A stretch of DNA of 64,000 nucleotides, from NCBI RefSeq assembly GCF_000005505.3, contig NC_016133.3, forward strand, positions 25,853,008 through 25,917,007, written 5' to 3'. A program made the translations under genes and the position numbers. The stretch comes from Brachypodium distachyon (Eukaryota; Streptophyta; Magnoliopsida; Poales; Poaceae). The notes beneath the pieces are model-generated. The model was not told where the DNA came from, searched no databases, and worked only from the letters and a program-made list of their open reading frames with translations. Positions 43,219-53,963 of this stretch are shown here, piece after piece; position 1 is the first letter of the stretch, and the number at the start of each line of letters is the position of its first letter.

Positions 43219-43490
43219 GTACTGAACCCTCCCCTGGCTCCATTGTTCGTGCTTCTCCTGCATGTTGATTCGCAACCGTGCTAATTTCTTGATTCGCAGG
43301 CGAATTCCAGCCCACAGTGGGCGCTCCGGCAACAAAGGCTGGGACGGAGGGGGAGGAGGCTCCTCCCGCAAGCTCGGCGGCCCTGCAAGGTACTCGTTCA
43401 GAGCTTCCCTGCGTTCACCACCGGGTAACTTAGTTTACCTTTAGATTCTAACTCCTTTCTTTGCCACACACACGACCGCGCCCGCGATAG
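43219..43490 (+). other. Two introns of the TatD aORF with the exon between them
   Basis: Intron 1, 43219-43299 (81 nt): ACAG|GTACTG ... GATTCGCAG|GCGAAT. Exon 43300-43389. Intron 2, 43390-43490 (101 nt): CAAG|GTACTC ... CGCGATAG|GAGCGG. Both are phase 1, and splicing keeps the frame open while removing the stop at 43266-43268. The same introns are seen in TatE and, for intron 1, TatC. Confidence 0.7.
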
Positions 43491-44375
43491 GAGCGGGCCA
43501 CGCGGTGGTCGATCTCAGCTCCGACGCCGAAGACGGGGGGGCGAGAGAGCCGCCGGAAGAGGCTCCTGCGCCAAGGTCCACCTCGCTAGACACGACAGTG
43601 GCCCCGGGCCATGCAGGCCGGTGACCTGGATCCCGCGGTCTCCCAGCAGGAGGTTCTTCCTGCCAGGGGCGCGGCAACTCCACCAGTCCCGCAACCCGTG
43701 GCCGCGGGTGTGGAGGAGGCTGCGGCAGGGGAGCGACAGGAGGCTCCGCCGCGAGTGGACGACGCCCCTCCCGGCTAAACAGTGGCGGCAGGGACCTCGT
43801 CGTCATCCGCTGCTACCACTGGCCCAGGTTCTGGCATCCTTGCCGGATCGACTTGGGACCCAAGCATCTACGACTGAGGGCACCAGTTCCTTGACGCCAT
43901 CAAGGAACAACAACTGGCGTTCGTCACCTCCTTCAATCAAGTGAAGGAGTGCCATGAGCAGTGTCGGAGGGAGACCAAGAAGATCCACGAGATCGCCCGG
44001 GCCGTGCACGATCTGCTGCCGAGGTTCGAGATCCAGGCCGCGAAGGTGGACAGTACGGACGTCAGCACATTGATCCCCTTCTTCTCCGACATGGTGGGGA
44101 AGCTCGGGGCGCTCGACGTGTGGATCTCCAAGTTCTGCGACGGGGAGATAGCCTCGTGCGCCAGGGAGATCGCTGACACGATCCTCCCCCGGGTGCACCT
44201 CCACCAACCGGACTTCCCCTTCAAGACGCTGCTGGACGCCTGGTCGGACAGCAAAGACGGTTCTACTCACTGCAAGGCGGTGAGCAGGTTCGTCGAGGAG
44301 GTGGTGGACCGGATGCAGAGGAAACCGGAGCCGGAGCCGGAAGCGGAGCCCCCAGCCGAAGACCACGGCAACTAG

Positions 44376-44877
44376 TCGCTGCCGCCCCCAGCCGGGCCTT
44401 GTTTTGTCTTTGTGTCTTTGTTTTTGATTCCTGCAAGTACCGCGCTTGGCGCCGTTCGAACAATTAGCGTTTTATTAGCTCGTGTAATCGCTCACTGCTT
44501 TTTACGAATTTCGTTTTCCGGTTCTACTTGGTACTTGTTTCTTGTTCCCGGGATTGACTCGTGGGGCGGATCTACCGGCCTCCGTGTGCTATGCCTTGTG
44601 TTGCCGGGGACTCAAGCGCGGCACACTTAATCGGACCAGGGACCCGGGACGGACCCGCAGTGCCGACCTGGGGTCAAGTAGCGGTGGCGAGCCACTCCGC
44701 TTGCGGGATAGCTACCCCCAGGCATGTGCTCACGGGACGGACCCGCGAGCCGCACGAGGAGCGCCCTCCCCCCACAAGTGTCCTTCTAACACCCCAGCCA
44801 CACGGAGGGCTCAATCCACACCGGCGAGTCTATGCTAAGCGTCAGAAAGTTAGGTGAATAGGACCATGCACTTAGCT
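44376..44877 (-). other. TatD spacer, aORF side
   Basis: Non-coding; one copy of the block duplicated in TatC (about 44560-44810). TAGCT at 44873-44877 is the left target duplication of TekD. Confidence 0.65.
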
Positions 44878-47800
44878 TGTGGCGACCCAGACCCGTAAGG
44901 ATCCGGACCTCTGTGTACACTGTGCTAGTCCCTGGATCAAATGCTAGCACACACAGTTCCATTGATGAAATACCATATACATGTCTATTATATCGGTTCG
45001 ATTAACAAATCCAGAGTACTTAATACAAGCCAAGCGGAAGTTCAAATAAAACACACTGATAAAGAGGGAGTCCCATCAATGCCACAGGCAAGTTGAGTGT
45101 AGACTCGCGACCCTGCGTCTTCTTCTTAAGCGTCACTCTCTGCACATGATAGGTGCAGGTCAGTACATTGAATGTACTTGCAAGTCACACCTGTGTGGTT
45201 AGGAGTAATGCATGGAAATGATGAAGGATTTCCTAGTTTGGCTACTAGGGTTGTTTTTGCAAAATGCTGCTTTTGGGGTTTCGAAATACTCATAGTATTT
45301 TCCTTTGAAAATCTCTATCCTGAAGTTTTGATAAAACAGGGTTTGAACAATAGTATGGTCATTCTGTGGATGTTCACTCCATGACCTAGCTATGCACTCT
45401 GGGTCAACTGACACTCACAAAGCATCCCTTTTTCCTGACTCATTCTGTGGAACCTTCCATCGAGTCAAAACAGTTTTAGGGTTTTTGAAAACAAAACTTG
45501 AAGATCTCCACTTCTCCTGACTTAATGACTCAAAGCCGTCCGTAACCAGGGGCATGGCTAATCGATTAGATTGACACTCTCGAGAGGTTTGTACACTTTA
45601 CCCACTTGACACAAGCAGTCCAAAGTGTTGCCTAACGACAAGCGTGCGCAACAGGTAGAGATTGTGACGAAGTCTTTCACTAGAAGCCCCCTGATACCTT
45701 ATTCTGGCACCGCCCGTCCCATATGAGCACATTGGCTCCTCTCCGGATGGCGATACCCAGGTAAGGGTTTCCCGCTAGTTAGTCGACCAAGCCAGAGCCC
45801 ATAATAGCAAGTGGTTGCACATGAAGCCTTTGGGTACATGAGAAGGTTTGAACTCTTGGATTTCTGGACAGCGGTCCCCACCTTCTCCTGAGCGTGTACC
45901 CGTTACGGGGCTACAACACTTGCCGACAGCCAACTGGCCTCCATCATACCACTCCATCCAGATAAAACATTTTGGTTTTCTTTCGAAAACATTTTTCCAA
46001 AAACATACTCGCTCATAAAGAGCACTTAATACTTTGCAATATAGTTTGGGTCCCGTCCCGTTATAATAGTATAGCATGCTTTGGAAAAATGTATATACAT
46101 AACCTATGGTATTTGGTGGCATGGCAATAAAGCCTATAAGCAATCTGCTAGGAATAACTAAACATGTTGAAAACGCATTTGATAAATACTTCATAAAGAA
46201 ATAACTCTAACATGCATCCCTATGATGTTGTAAACAAAATAGCATAAGCAAAAATATAGGTTCTACATGATCAATAAGTGTAACTTGCCTGGATCAGAGA
46301 AGTTGTTGCGGTCGTCAACTCCCTGGCACTCTTCGCAATCGCAATCCGAATAATCTAACGCGTAGAACGAAACGACAATAAATGCATAGTTCCAAACATC
46401 TCTCAAAATCCAAATATAACTCCAAATGAACTTCGGATAAAGGATGTATCACAAGCATACAAAACAGAACCTAAACGTTATCTAAGTAATACCATAGTAT
46501 TAACAATTCAAGTTCTAAAGCCTAAGGTTAAGGCTAGTGTGGCTAAGTCTGAAAATTCAGAAATATGCTACTGTTAACAGATAGCAACTTGGATTGACAG
46601 GTAATAGGTGCTAAAGTACAGAACATGACATGAAACCTATGCTATAGTATAGGTCTAAGGTTGTACTAACTAACGCAACAGGTTTCAGGTTAATTGGATA
46701 AACAGATCAGAAGGTACTGGCTTGCAAAAGTGGCTAGTCAGATTCTGACAGACAAAGAATACTAACTTCTACTGAAAAGATACTGGTGCTAAACTATTCC
46801 AATGACAGATAACTAAACCAAAGGATCCAAGAATATGATCCACTCTTCCAAATGGCACTGGTTTCACTAACAATGGAGATATGAGACAGTAGCTATGAAC
46901 AGGTGAATGTGGCTACTCTAAAACAGGACAGTACAGGATATGAACTTCTACCGTCGTGCTGCTAGTGAAGGTGGAGTTGAAATGGTCGAACTAGGAAATG
47001 GATGTGAAGGGGTGTTCCTATAGTTCAATCGACAAAAAGAAACAACTAAAATGATGCTACGGACAACAACGGGAACTACTGCGAATAAGGCTACCCACTA
47101 AGAATGGTGCTGCAACTTTCTGCCGCGGCAGAGATACGGCAGAGAAACTGATTAGAATACCATTTTGCGACGACGATGCAAAGCACGAGATGAACCATCT
47201 ACGGCTAATGTCTACAGAGAAATTGTAGGGGAACATTCACTCTACACAATGGTGAAATCTAGAGCACATAATGATCATTGGTTTGATTGAAAATGATGCC
47301 TAAACAGAGCTAACCGAAGAACAAAAGCTGCAGTGAACTTGAACAAGTTGATACCCAAATCTTCCCGGAGATGAACTTGAAACGAAGAATCGAAGCGCAG
47401 GAAGGAAGAAGAAGGGTTGGAGGAGATTCACGGCGTCGCGGGGATCACGTAGGCGGTGGCGGCTCGGCGAACGGGGCAGCGCAACTCCGGCAATTGCTCG
47501 CCGGAGTTTGGGCGGCGGCGGTTTGGCCGAAAATTGGGGGCGCGGGCGAGAGAGAGAGCGCGGCCGGCGAGGGGAAGGGAGAGCGCGCGAGAGAGGGGTG
47601 CGGGGGAAACTTATAGGGCAGAGGGGCGTGGGCGGGGTGGCCGGCGTTCGCGCGGGCGTGGGGTCGTGGGCGCGGTCGTGCGCGCGGCGGTTGGCGAGCG
47701 CGGGGGTGGCCAGAGGCGGGAGCGGGGTGGCGCGGGCGCGCGCGAGCGCGTGCGGGCGGAGGCGCGGGGGCATGCGCAGGCGCACGCGGCGAGCGGCGGC

Positions 47801-48353
47801 GCATGCAGCGGCGGGCACGGGCGGCGAGCAGGTGCGGTGCGGCCTTGGGCGGCGCGGGCGTGGGTGGCGACGGAGGTGAGAGATGACAGGTGGGCCCCAC
47901 CTGTCAGAGAGAGAGAGACTGAAAGCATATTCCCCCGAGAATACGTTTTCCTGCGGAGAAAGCGTATTTTCAGAGAAAAAGAAAAAGAATAAAAGAAAAA
48001 GATTATAAAATATTTTTCAGGATCTATAATTCACCCGAAATTTCATTTAAATCATTTAAAATATCAAATGGCTTCAGAAAAATTCTCAAAAATTCTGTAA
48101 AATAATATATTTCATTTAGAATCCAGGAAAATTATCCCCACTAAAAAATAAATTTGTAAAAATAGTTTTAATGTTCCTAAGCTTTAAATAAACCCAAATA
48201 ACATCCTAAAATGCATTTTTAAACTCTAGAAAATTCTCAAATATATTTCTATCAACCTAACACATTCCAAAACACCATTTCAAACACTTTCAATAATGCA
48301 TCATGACGAACACCAATAATACATCCGAATTTGAAAAAATTTGGGATGTTACA
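44878..48353 (-). repeat. TekD: solo LTR of a Tekay-like element (3476 bp)
   Basis: On the minus strand it starts TGTAACATCCCAAA at 48353 and ends GGTCGCCACA at 44878, flanked by a perfect TAGCT duplication (44873-44877, 48354-48358). No internal sequence. It shares CTCGAGAG and TGCTAGTCCCTGGATC blocks with TekA-C but ends differently, so it is another subfamily. The GC-rich stretch 47370-47900 gives long open frames in several frames, none with a recognisable domain. Confidence 0.87.
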
Positions 48354-48504
48354 TAGCTGTTTGTTCTCGCACTTGGAACGCTCATCGGAGGGATGCGGCA
48401 GGAACGCTGTGGTGGGGCCGCCGTCGGCGCCAGGCACTGATGGCGGCTCCACCACGGCGTCTCTGCGGCAGCCCTCGCCTCGGAGCAGCCTGTTGGAGGG
48501 GTGC

Positions 48505-48575
48505 GGCAAGGGCACGACGGCAGTGCACCCATCAGCATTGAGAGCTGATGGCATGCACCACCAACGTGCCTCTGC
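48505..48575 (-). repeat. Hairpin repeat of the TatD spacer
   Basis: Core GTGCACCCATCAGC...GCTGATGGCATGCAC. The CCATCAGC/GCTGATGG arms pair perfectly inside GTGCA/TGCAC. Compared with TatB, a G-C pair is replaced by A-T in the inner stem. Confidence 0.7.
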
Positions 48576-48640
48576 AGCCTCCGTCGCCTTGGAAGTTATC
48601 CTCTGGGCTTCGCTCTGAGTTGCTCCACGGCCACCATGCC

Positions 48641-48648
48641 CTTTTATA
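48641..48648 (-). promoter_or_regulatory. TATA box in the TatD spacer, sense strand
   Basis: TATAAAAG on the minus strand, followed by the conserved CTCAGAGCGAAGCC block and then hairpin repeats, as in TatC. Confidence 0.5.
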
Positions 48649-49278
48649 GGCTCGGCAAAGAACCTTGCCACCACGCGTGCCGAGTTGCCGCGGCACCCGT
48701 GGTGCCACAACCCTTGAAGTGCGGCCAAAGCCTTGCCACCATGCGCGCCAAGTCGTCGCGACACACGTGGCGGCTCCCTCCTGCAACGGGAGCCTCGAAG
48801 TGCGGTCACCACGCACTACTGGGCACCGCTAAATGACACAGCCCGTGAGCGGTCCACGAGCACCACAGTGCGCCCGATTCCGTCCTAGTCCTGCATGTCA
48901 GATTCTTACAGAGCCAAAACTGCTCCAAAAAAAATTCGAAACGCACGAAAAGACGCAACATAAATAGAGACTAACTCTCCTGCTTCCCGGCCCCTGGGCA
49001 CAGAAGGGTCGATGCCAAACTTAGATTGTGAGCACTCTTCCATTCCAGGATGCAGCTTCTGCGTGATGCGCGTTGCGGGGAGCCCGGCAACGGCATGGGC
49101 CCGTGCCGGAGCGATCCGGCAACGGGTTTTTGTTTTCGACGCTCCGGCAGCCCCCTGCTCACAACCAAGGATGGAACGAGACTTCTGTGCACCTAAAGCC
49201 GGAGACAGAAGAAAAAACATGCAAATAATCGAGACAACTTGAAACTCAAAGGAAAGCACTTATCTTTATTCGTAGAAA

Positions 49279-49903
49279 CTAGTGGTTTACAATCGGGGGT
49301 TGCCCAGCTACACTAGTTTGAGAGGCATGCTGCCGGAGCATCACCTGTGGGTCGGGCTCCGTCGCTTCACGGGTAGAACTTACGCAAATGCTCAAGGTTC
49401 CAACTGTTTTGCACCGGCAAGCCTTCTTCGGTTTCCAGCCGGACAGCCCCCGGCCTGCTTACCTGCACTACTCGGAAGGGGCCCTCCCATTTCGGAGCCA
49501 GCTTGTTCCCGGCCTTCGTTCCTTGTATCCGGCGCAGGACAAGGTCTCTGATCTCGAGCTCCCGGGGACGGACCCGCCTGTCATGGGCACGGCGGAGTCC
49601 CTACTGGTAGCGTGCAACCCGCACAGCAGCTCGGCATCGAAGTTCTTCGATGAAGTTTAGATCGTCAACCCTCTGCTCGTGTTGGCTATGGTTGCCGTAA
49701 GTGCGTACTCGAGAGGATCCATGCTTGAGCTCGAGGGGCAGCACCGCTTCTGCCCCATAGACAAGGGCGAAAGGAATTTCACCCGTTGTCCGGCTAGGTG
49801 TGGTCCTGATCGAACATAGCACGGGCTGGAGTTCTTCGACCCAGTGCTTCCCGTGGCCTTTGAGCTTGTCAAAGGTTCTCGTCTTGACCCCTGCAGCACC
49901 TCT
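49279..49903 (-). pseudogene. TatD integrase, C-terminal part
   Basis: Continues the integrase interrupted by AngB, from KTRTFDKLKGHGKHW through TPFALVYGAEAVLPLELK to the stop at 49281-49279. Frame shifts occur near 49600 and 49400. CCTCT (49899-49903) is the left target duplication of AngB. Confidence 0.83.
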
Positions 49904-50371
49904 TGTTGGAGATATGCCCTAGAGGCAATCATGTGATGATGTTATTTCCTATGTATTCATGAGTTATTTTTATTGTCCTTGAACATCATCACTGATATGT
50001 ATCAATAAATACGTGATTTGTTTGTGAGACTATGTATTCTATGTGGAGGAGACCAACCCGTCTAGGGTTACACCAGTACAGACGCGAGTTAGGCTCGGCC
50101 GTCACACCTCCACGCCCAAAGCCTTGCGATCGGATCTAGCAGTCCGCCGCACGGAGTTCCTCCCTGTACGTGTGGATACCTCGGAGGCGCTGCACCTGCG
50201 GCGCTTGGACGAACTGTTCGTGGTACATCGACGCGCTACATCGACTCTACTTCCGCTACGGATCTGCGCGTCTAGTGGTAATCTCGTGATCCATTATCTA
50301 CAGCATTGATCCGGGTGGAAGCGGTAGAAATTTTTATTTTGTGCTAGCGTAGCATACCGCATTCCCCAACA
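49904..50371 (+). repeat. AngB 5' LTR, internally deleted (468 bp)
   Basis: Compared with the 3' LTR it lacks bases equivalent to 55738-56580 (843 bp), including the TATA box, and about 34 bases near 50222. It ends CCCCAACA. Confidence 0.92.
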
Positions 50372-50372
50372 A

Positions 50373-50384
50373 TGGTATCAGAGC
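50373..50384 (+). other. AngB primer-binding site
   Basis: TGGTATCAGAGC, complementary to the initiator tRNA-Met 3' end, one base after the LTR. Confidence 0.92.
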
Positions 50385-51638
50385 CGATGCTGTCTATTTT
50401 GGATTCGGATTATGTGCATAAGTGTTATGCGGTTAGTAGTAGATGTGATCTATTGCTATCTTGGTGGTCGATCTAAGTGTTAGATCGGTTTTGTACTCAA
50501 TCAATTGGATCGATTGTACTCGGGGATCATGGATATTCGATTCTGATAATCGTGATGTAGAAGGTCGTGACACAACATACTCCTACCAGTCAGATTTCCG
50601 CCATCGGAGTAGACAGTGAAACGTAAATCCGGATATGATTCACGAGATCAATGCGATTGATCAAACCGGAATAGAAATCCATGAAGGAAATTTCGGATTG
50701 GATCTGAAAATTTTCTAGCGGGACTGCCGTGCTATCTATTCGTAGCGCCTTAGTTGTCGTTGCGAGTTCACATCAATTCGGTAGAATAGGTTTCTACGCT
50801 TAACTTGTTTTTGTAGAATTGATGTGAATAGTATGGCTCATATGTATGTGATGCATGTGTGTAATATTTGCATGACCTCGTGTCATGAGTTTGTCAGCCA
50901 GGCTGGAGCCAAGGTGCTGTCTTTATAATTGTATAACGACCTGCGTGTCGACATTTGATGTCATTCTCCATGTAAATTCTTTGCTAGATACTAGATGTAG
51001 TCATTTAGTATGAATTGGAGGACGTGAGCACCATGGCGGCTTGATGAACAGGTTCATGGAGATGGAGATCACCATGAAGAACAGAGCCATACTATTTCAC
51101 ATGTTAATTTGATTATCTGTGATGGTTATTGCTTTGTTTACTCCTATGCATGTTATTGTGTTAGAGTAGAATGATCCCTCAAAGATGTCAAGTTTATTTA
51201 CCTCCCCAATAGCTGCAACACCACAAGGCAAGTACATTTGGTGATGGGCTCATGAAATTGGGGTATCACCATTTTTCCTTGCCGTTGGTGATGTTCGTGT
51301 CGGACACTTACATGCGAAGCTTTGGTTAACTTGACGGGGCTATCAAAACGGTTTTGGGCCTCGGGGTGAAAGGAGTCGGAGCCGGGGCAAGTGTTGCCTA
51401 CCGACTAACAAGAGTCGTATAGAGATACGATTGGCAAGAGCTGCCTACCGAGTGATTCAATCGGCTAGCAGTGATGCTAAAGCTCACTAGACGATTGGTT
51501 GATCTTGGATCTTGAATCACTAATGATCAATGGAGGGATGTTGATTTTAGTGAGAGTATATTTCTATTAAAGCGTTTAATATGAATTACTCTTCATGAAT
51601 ACTTGTCTTACTATTTTTGCATTTTCTGTTGTAGATCA
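50385..51638 (+). other. AngB leader
   Basis: 1254 bases without a gene. A splice-acceptor-like TTTTCTGTTGTAG stands just before the gag start. Confidence 0.7.
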
Positions 51639-53963
51639 ATGGCACCACCTCAATTATCCAGTTTTGCTTTGAGATCTGTTCTTGAGAAAGATAAACTAAA
51701 TGGAACTAACTTCACCAACTGGTATCGGAACTTGAGAATCGTTCTCAGGCATGATAAGAAAGAACATGTCATAGAGAACCCACTTCCAGAGGAGCCGGCT
51801 GATAATGCCACTGCTGCTGTTAAAAACGCCTATCAACGCTCATGTGATGAGTCGATTGAGATCAGCTGTCTGATGCTTGCCTATATGGAGCCCGAACTGC
51901 AGCAGCAGTTTGAGAATGTTGAGGCTTTCGATATGATCGAGACTCTCAAAGGCATGTTTCAGACTCAGGCTAGGACCGAAAGATTTAATGTTTGGAGGTC
52001 CTTCCTGGAGACTAAGCTAAAAGAAGGAGAACCCTTGAGCCCGCATGTAATCAAGTTGGTTGGTTACACGCAAAGCTTGGAGAAGCTGGGCTTTCCGCTG
52101 AGCCTAGAGTTGGCCACGGATACAATTCTGGCATCTCTTCCGCCGAGCTATGCGCAGTTCGTTCAGAACTACCATATGCATGGCATGGAAAAGAAAGTCA
52201 CTGAATTGCATGGGATGCTTAAAACAGCAGAAGAGGATATTAAGAAAAATACCAAGCAAGTGTTGCTGGTACAGGGAAAGCCAAAGTTCAAGAAGAATTC
52301 TTGGGCTAAGAAGAAGGCAAAGAAGGGAAAGGCTAAGGATGTGATCCCGACCCCTGCCCCTGCTGCGCCTAAGGCTGGACCGGACTCAGAGACCGTGTGC
52401 TTTTTCTGCAAAGGCACCGGTCATTGGAAGAGGAACTGCATCAAGTACCAGGCCCACGTGGCAAAGAAGGGTGGAAGTGTGACTTCTATTTCAGGTACGG
52501 TTGTTGTATGTGTTATAGACATTTATCTTACTGATGCACCTAATAGCTCTTGGGTATTGGATACCGGATCAGTTGTTCACATTTGCAACTCGATGCAGGG
52601 GCTGGCAAGGACTAGGAGCGTCGCAAGTGGAGTGGTTGACATAAGGGTTGGCAATAAAGCAAGAGTTGCAGCGTTGGCCGCCGGGACTATGCAACTTCAT
52701 TTACCTTCTGGATTTGTTATGGAATTAAATAATTGTTATTATGTTCCTGCTTTAAGTCGAAACATTATATCTGTCTCAAAGTTGTTGAGTCATGGTTATG
52801 AATTCAATATTAAGGGCAATGGTTGTTCTTTTTATTTGAAGGATATGTTTTACGGCTTTGCACCTGTTACGAACGGGTTATTCATCCTAAATCTTGAAGG
52901 AGAATCTGTCTATAACATTAATGTCAAGAGGCACAAGCCTAACGATCTGAATCAAACCTATTTTTGGCATTGTCGTTCGGGTCACATAAGTGACAAACGC
53001 ATGAAGAAGCTCCATGGAGATGAACTTTTAACTTCGTTTGATTATGAATCATTCGAGACATGCGAGTCTTGTTTACTAGGCAAGATGACCAAGTCGCCTT
53101 TTGCAAAGAGTTGCGAGAGGGCGACCGACTTGTTGGAACTCATACATACTGATGTGTGTGGACCAATGAGCACGACAGCTAGAGGAGGTTATCAATACTT
53201 CATAACATTCACTGATGATTTGAGTAGATATGGATATGTCTACTTAATGAAACATAAGTCGGAGACCTTTGAAAAGTTGAAGGAGTTCCAGAATGAAGTA
53301 GAGAATCAACGTGGCAAGAAAATAAAGCTTCTACGATCTGATCGTGGAGCCGAGTACTTGACTCACGAGTTCGACGATCATCTGAAGAGTTGTGGAATTG
53401 TTCCACAGCTCACACCGCCGGGTACACCACAGAGAAACGGTGTGTCGGAAAGGCGGAACCGGACCTTGTTGGACATGGTTCGGTCGATGATGAGTCAGTC
53501 AGATCTTCCCTTGTCATTTTGGGGTTATGCTCTAGAAACCGCAACGTTCACACTAAACAGAGTACCATCAAAGTCCGTAGATAAGACACCATATGAGATA
53601 TGGACTAGAAAGCGTCCCAGTTTGTCTTTTCTAAAGATTTGGGGTTGTGATGTATTTGTCAAACGACTTCAGTCAGACAAGCTCACTCCCAAATCAGACA
53701 AGTGCATATTCGTGGGATATCCAAGGGAAACCTTAGGATATTACTTCTACAACCGGGCAGAGGGCAAAATGTTTGTCGCTCGAAACGGTGTTTTCCTTGA
53801 GAAAGAGTTTCTCAGTCGGGAGGCAAGTGGGAGGTCAGTGCAACTCGAAGAAGTTCGAGATGAGCCAGTAGGGGATAACTTGACAGGTGATGTCCGTGTG
53901 ACTGAGCCAGTTGTCGTACCCACGGCCAATACAGTATCCACGAAGGTCGGAAAGACTGAGTAA
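51639..53963 (+). CDS. gag-pol: AngB gag, protease and integrase
   Basis: Polyprotein segment; I chose ATG 51639 (MAPPQLSSF) over an upstream in-frame ATG because it begins the conserved gag block LNGTNFTNWYRNLR. Gag spans residues 1-270 with a zinc knuckle CFFCKGTGHWKRNC (from residue 254). Protease has DTGS at residue 308. Integrase has an HHCC segment (about 440-490) and catalytic Asp 505 (HTDVCG), Asp 568 (RSDRGAEY) and Glu 604 (GVSERRN), with 35 residues between the last two. The frame runs off to a stop at 53961-53963 because of a shift just before the RT. In relatives gag and pol form one frame. Confidence 0.93.
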   Translation: MAPPQLSSFALRSVLEKDKLNGTNFTNWYRNLRIVLRHDKKEHVIENPLPEEPADNATAAVKNAYQRSCDESIEISCLMLAYMEPELQQQFENVEAFDMIETLKGMFQTQARTERFNVWRSFLETKLKEGEPLSPHVIKLVGYTQSLEKLGFPLSLELATDTILASLPPSYAQFVQNYHMHGMEKKVTELHGMLKTAEEDIKKNTKQVLLVQGKPKFKKNSWAKKKAKKGKAKDVIPTPAPAAPKAGPDSETVCFFCKGTGHWKRNCIKYQAHVAKKGGSVTSISGTVVVCVIDIYLTDAPNSSWVLDTGSVVHICNSMQGLARTRSVASGVVDIRVGNKARVAALAAGTMQLHLPSGFVMELNNCYYVPALSRNIISVSKLLSHGYEFNIKGNGCSFYLKDMFYGFAPVTNGLFILNLEGESVYNINVKRHKPNDLNQTYFWHCRSGHISDKRMKKLHGDELLTSFDYESFETCESCLLGKMTKSPFAKSCERATDLLELIHTDVCGPMSTTARGGYQYFITFTDDLSRYGYVYLMKHKSETFEKLKEFQNEVENQRGKKIKLLRSDRGAEYLTHEFDDHLKSCGIVPQLTPPGTPQRNGVSERRNRTLLDMVRSMMSQSDLPLSFWGYALETATFTLNRVPSKSVDKTPYEIWTRKRPSLSFLKIWGCDVFVKRLQSDKLTPKSDKCIFVGYPRETLGYYFYNRAEGKMFVARNGVFLEKEFLSREASGRSVQLEEVRDEPVGDNLTGDVRVTEPVVVPTANTVSTKVGKTE

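Larger units (their letters stand above)
37196..44375 (+). pseudogene. TatD aORF, full length but interrupted by TekC
   Basis: ATG at 37196 opens MAPPTPRKGKGSKKP; FFRPGYN follows, then TekC (37433-41923) splits the codon region after FPAGAD. The gene resumes with ENDFRLFARF, LHPTSLFLL and RDRMKLEFIVRSEKK. Lesions: TAG for Trp after HADWC (near 42272), a run of 20 C (42479-42498) that shifts the frame. Then come GESELSWPDLESS, an acidic stretch (EEEEDEDDA), LNPPKDGTPAGAGKRG, two introns (43219-43299, 43390-43490), DLSSDAEDGG, TGA near 43623, TGA for Trp after SIYD, a coiled-coil-like stretch and the C-terminal domain LIPFFSDMVGKLGALDVW to TAG 44373-44375. Of all copies this one shows the exon structure best. 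Function unknown. Confidence 0.82.
48354..49278 (-). other. TatD spacer, pol side
   Basis: Non-coding spacer next to pol. It holds hairpin repeats (about 48370-48620), a sense TATA box (48641-48648) and a single decayed 39-base unit near 49060-49100. Confidence 0.65.

Noticed and set aside
47371..47992. Plus-strand frames in a GC-rich stretch and minus-strand frames up to 172 aa
   Set aside because: Inside the TekD solo LTR, low complexity (Arg/Gly or Pro/Ala), open in several frames at once.
50373..50384. tRNA-Met gene fragment
   Set aside because: Only the 12 bases complementary to the tRNA end are present, as expected for a primer-binding site.
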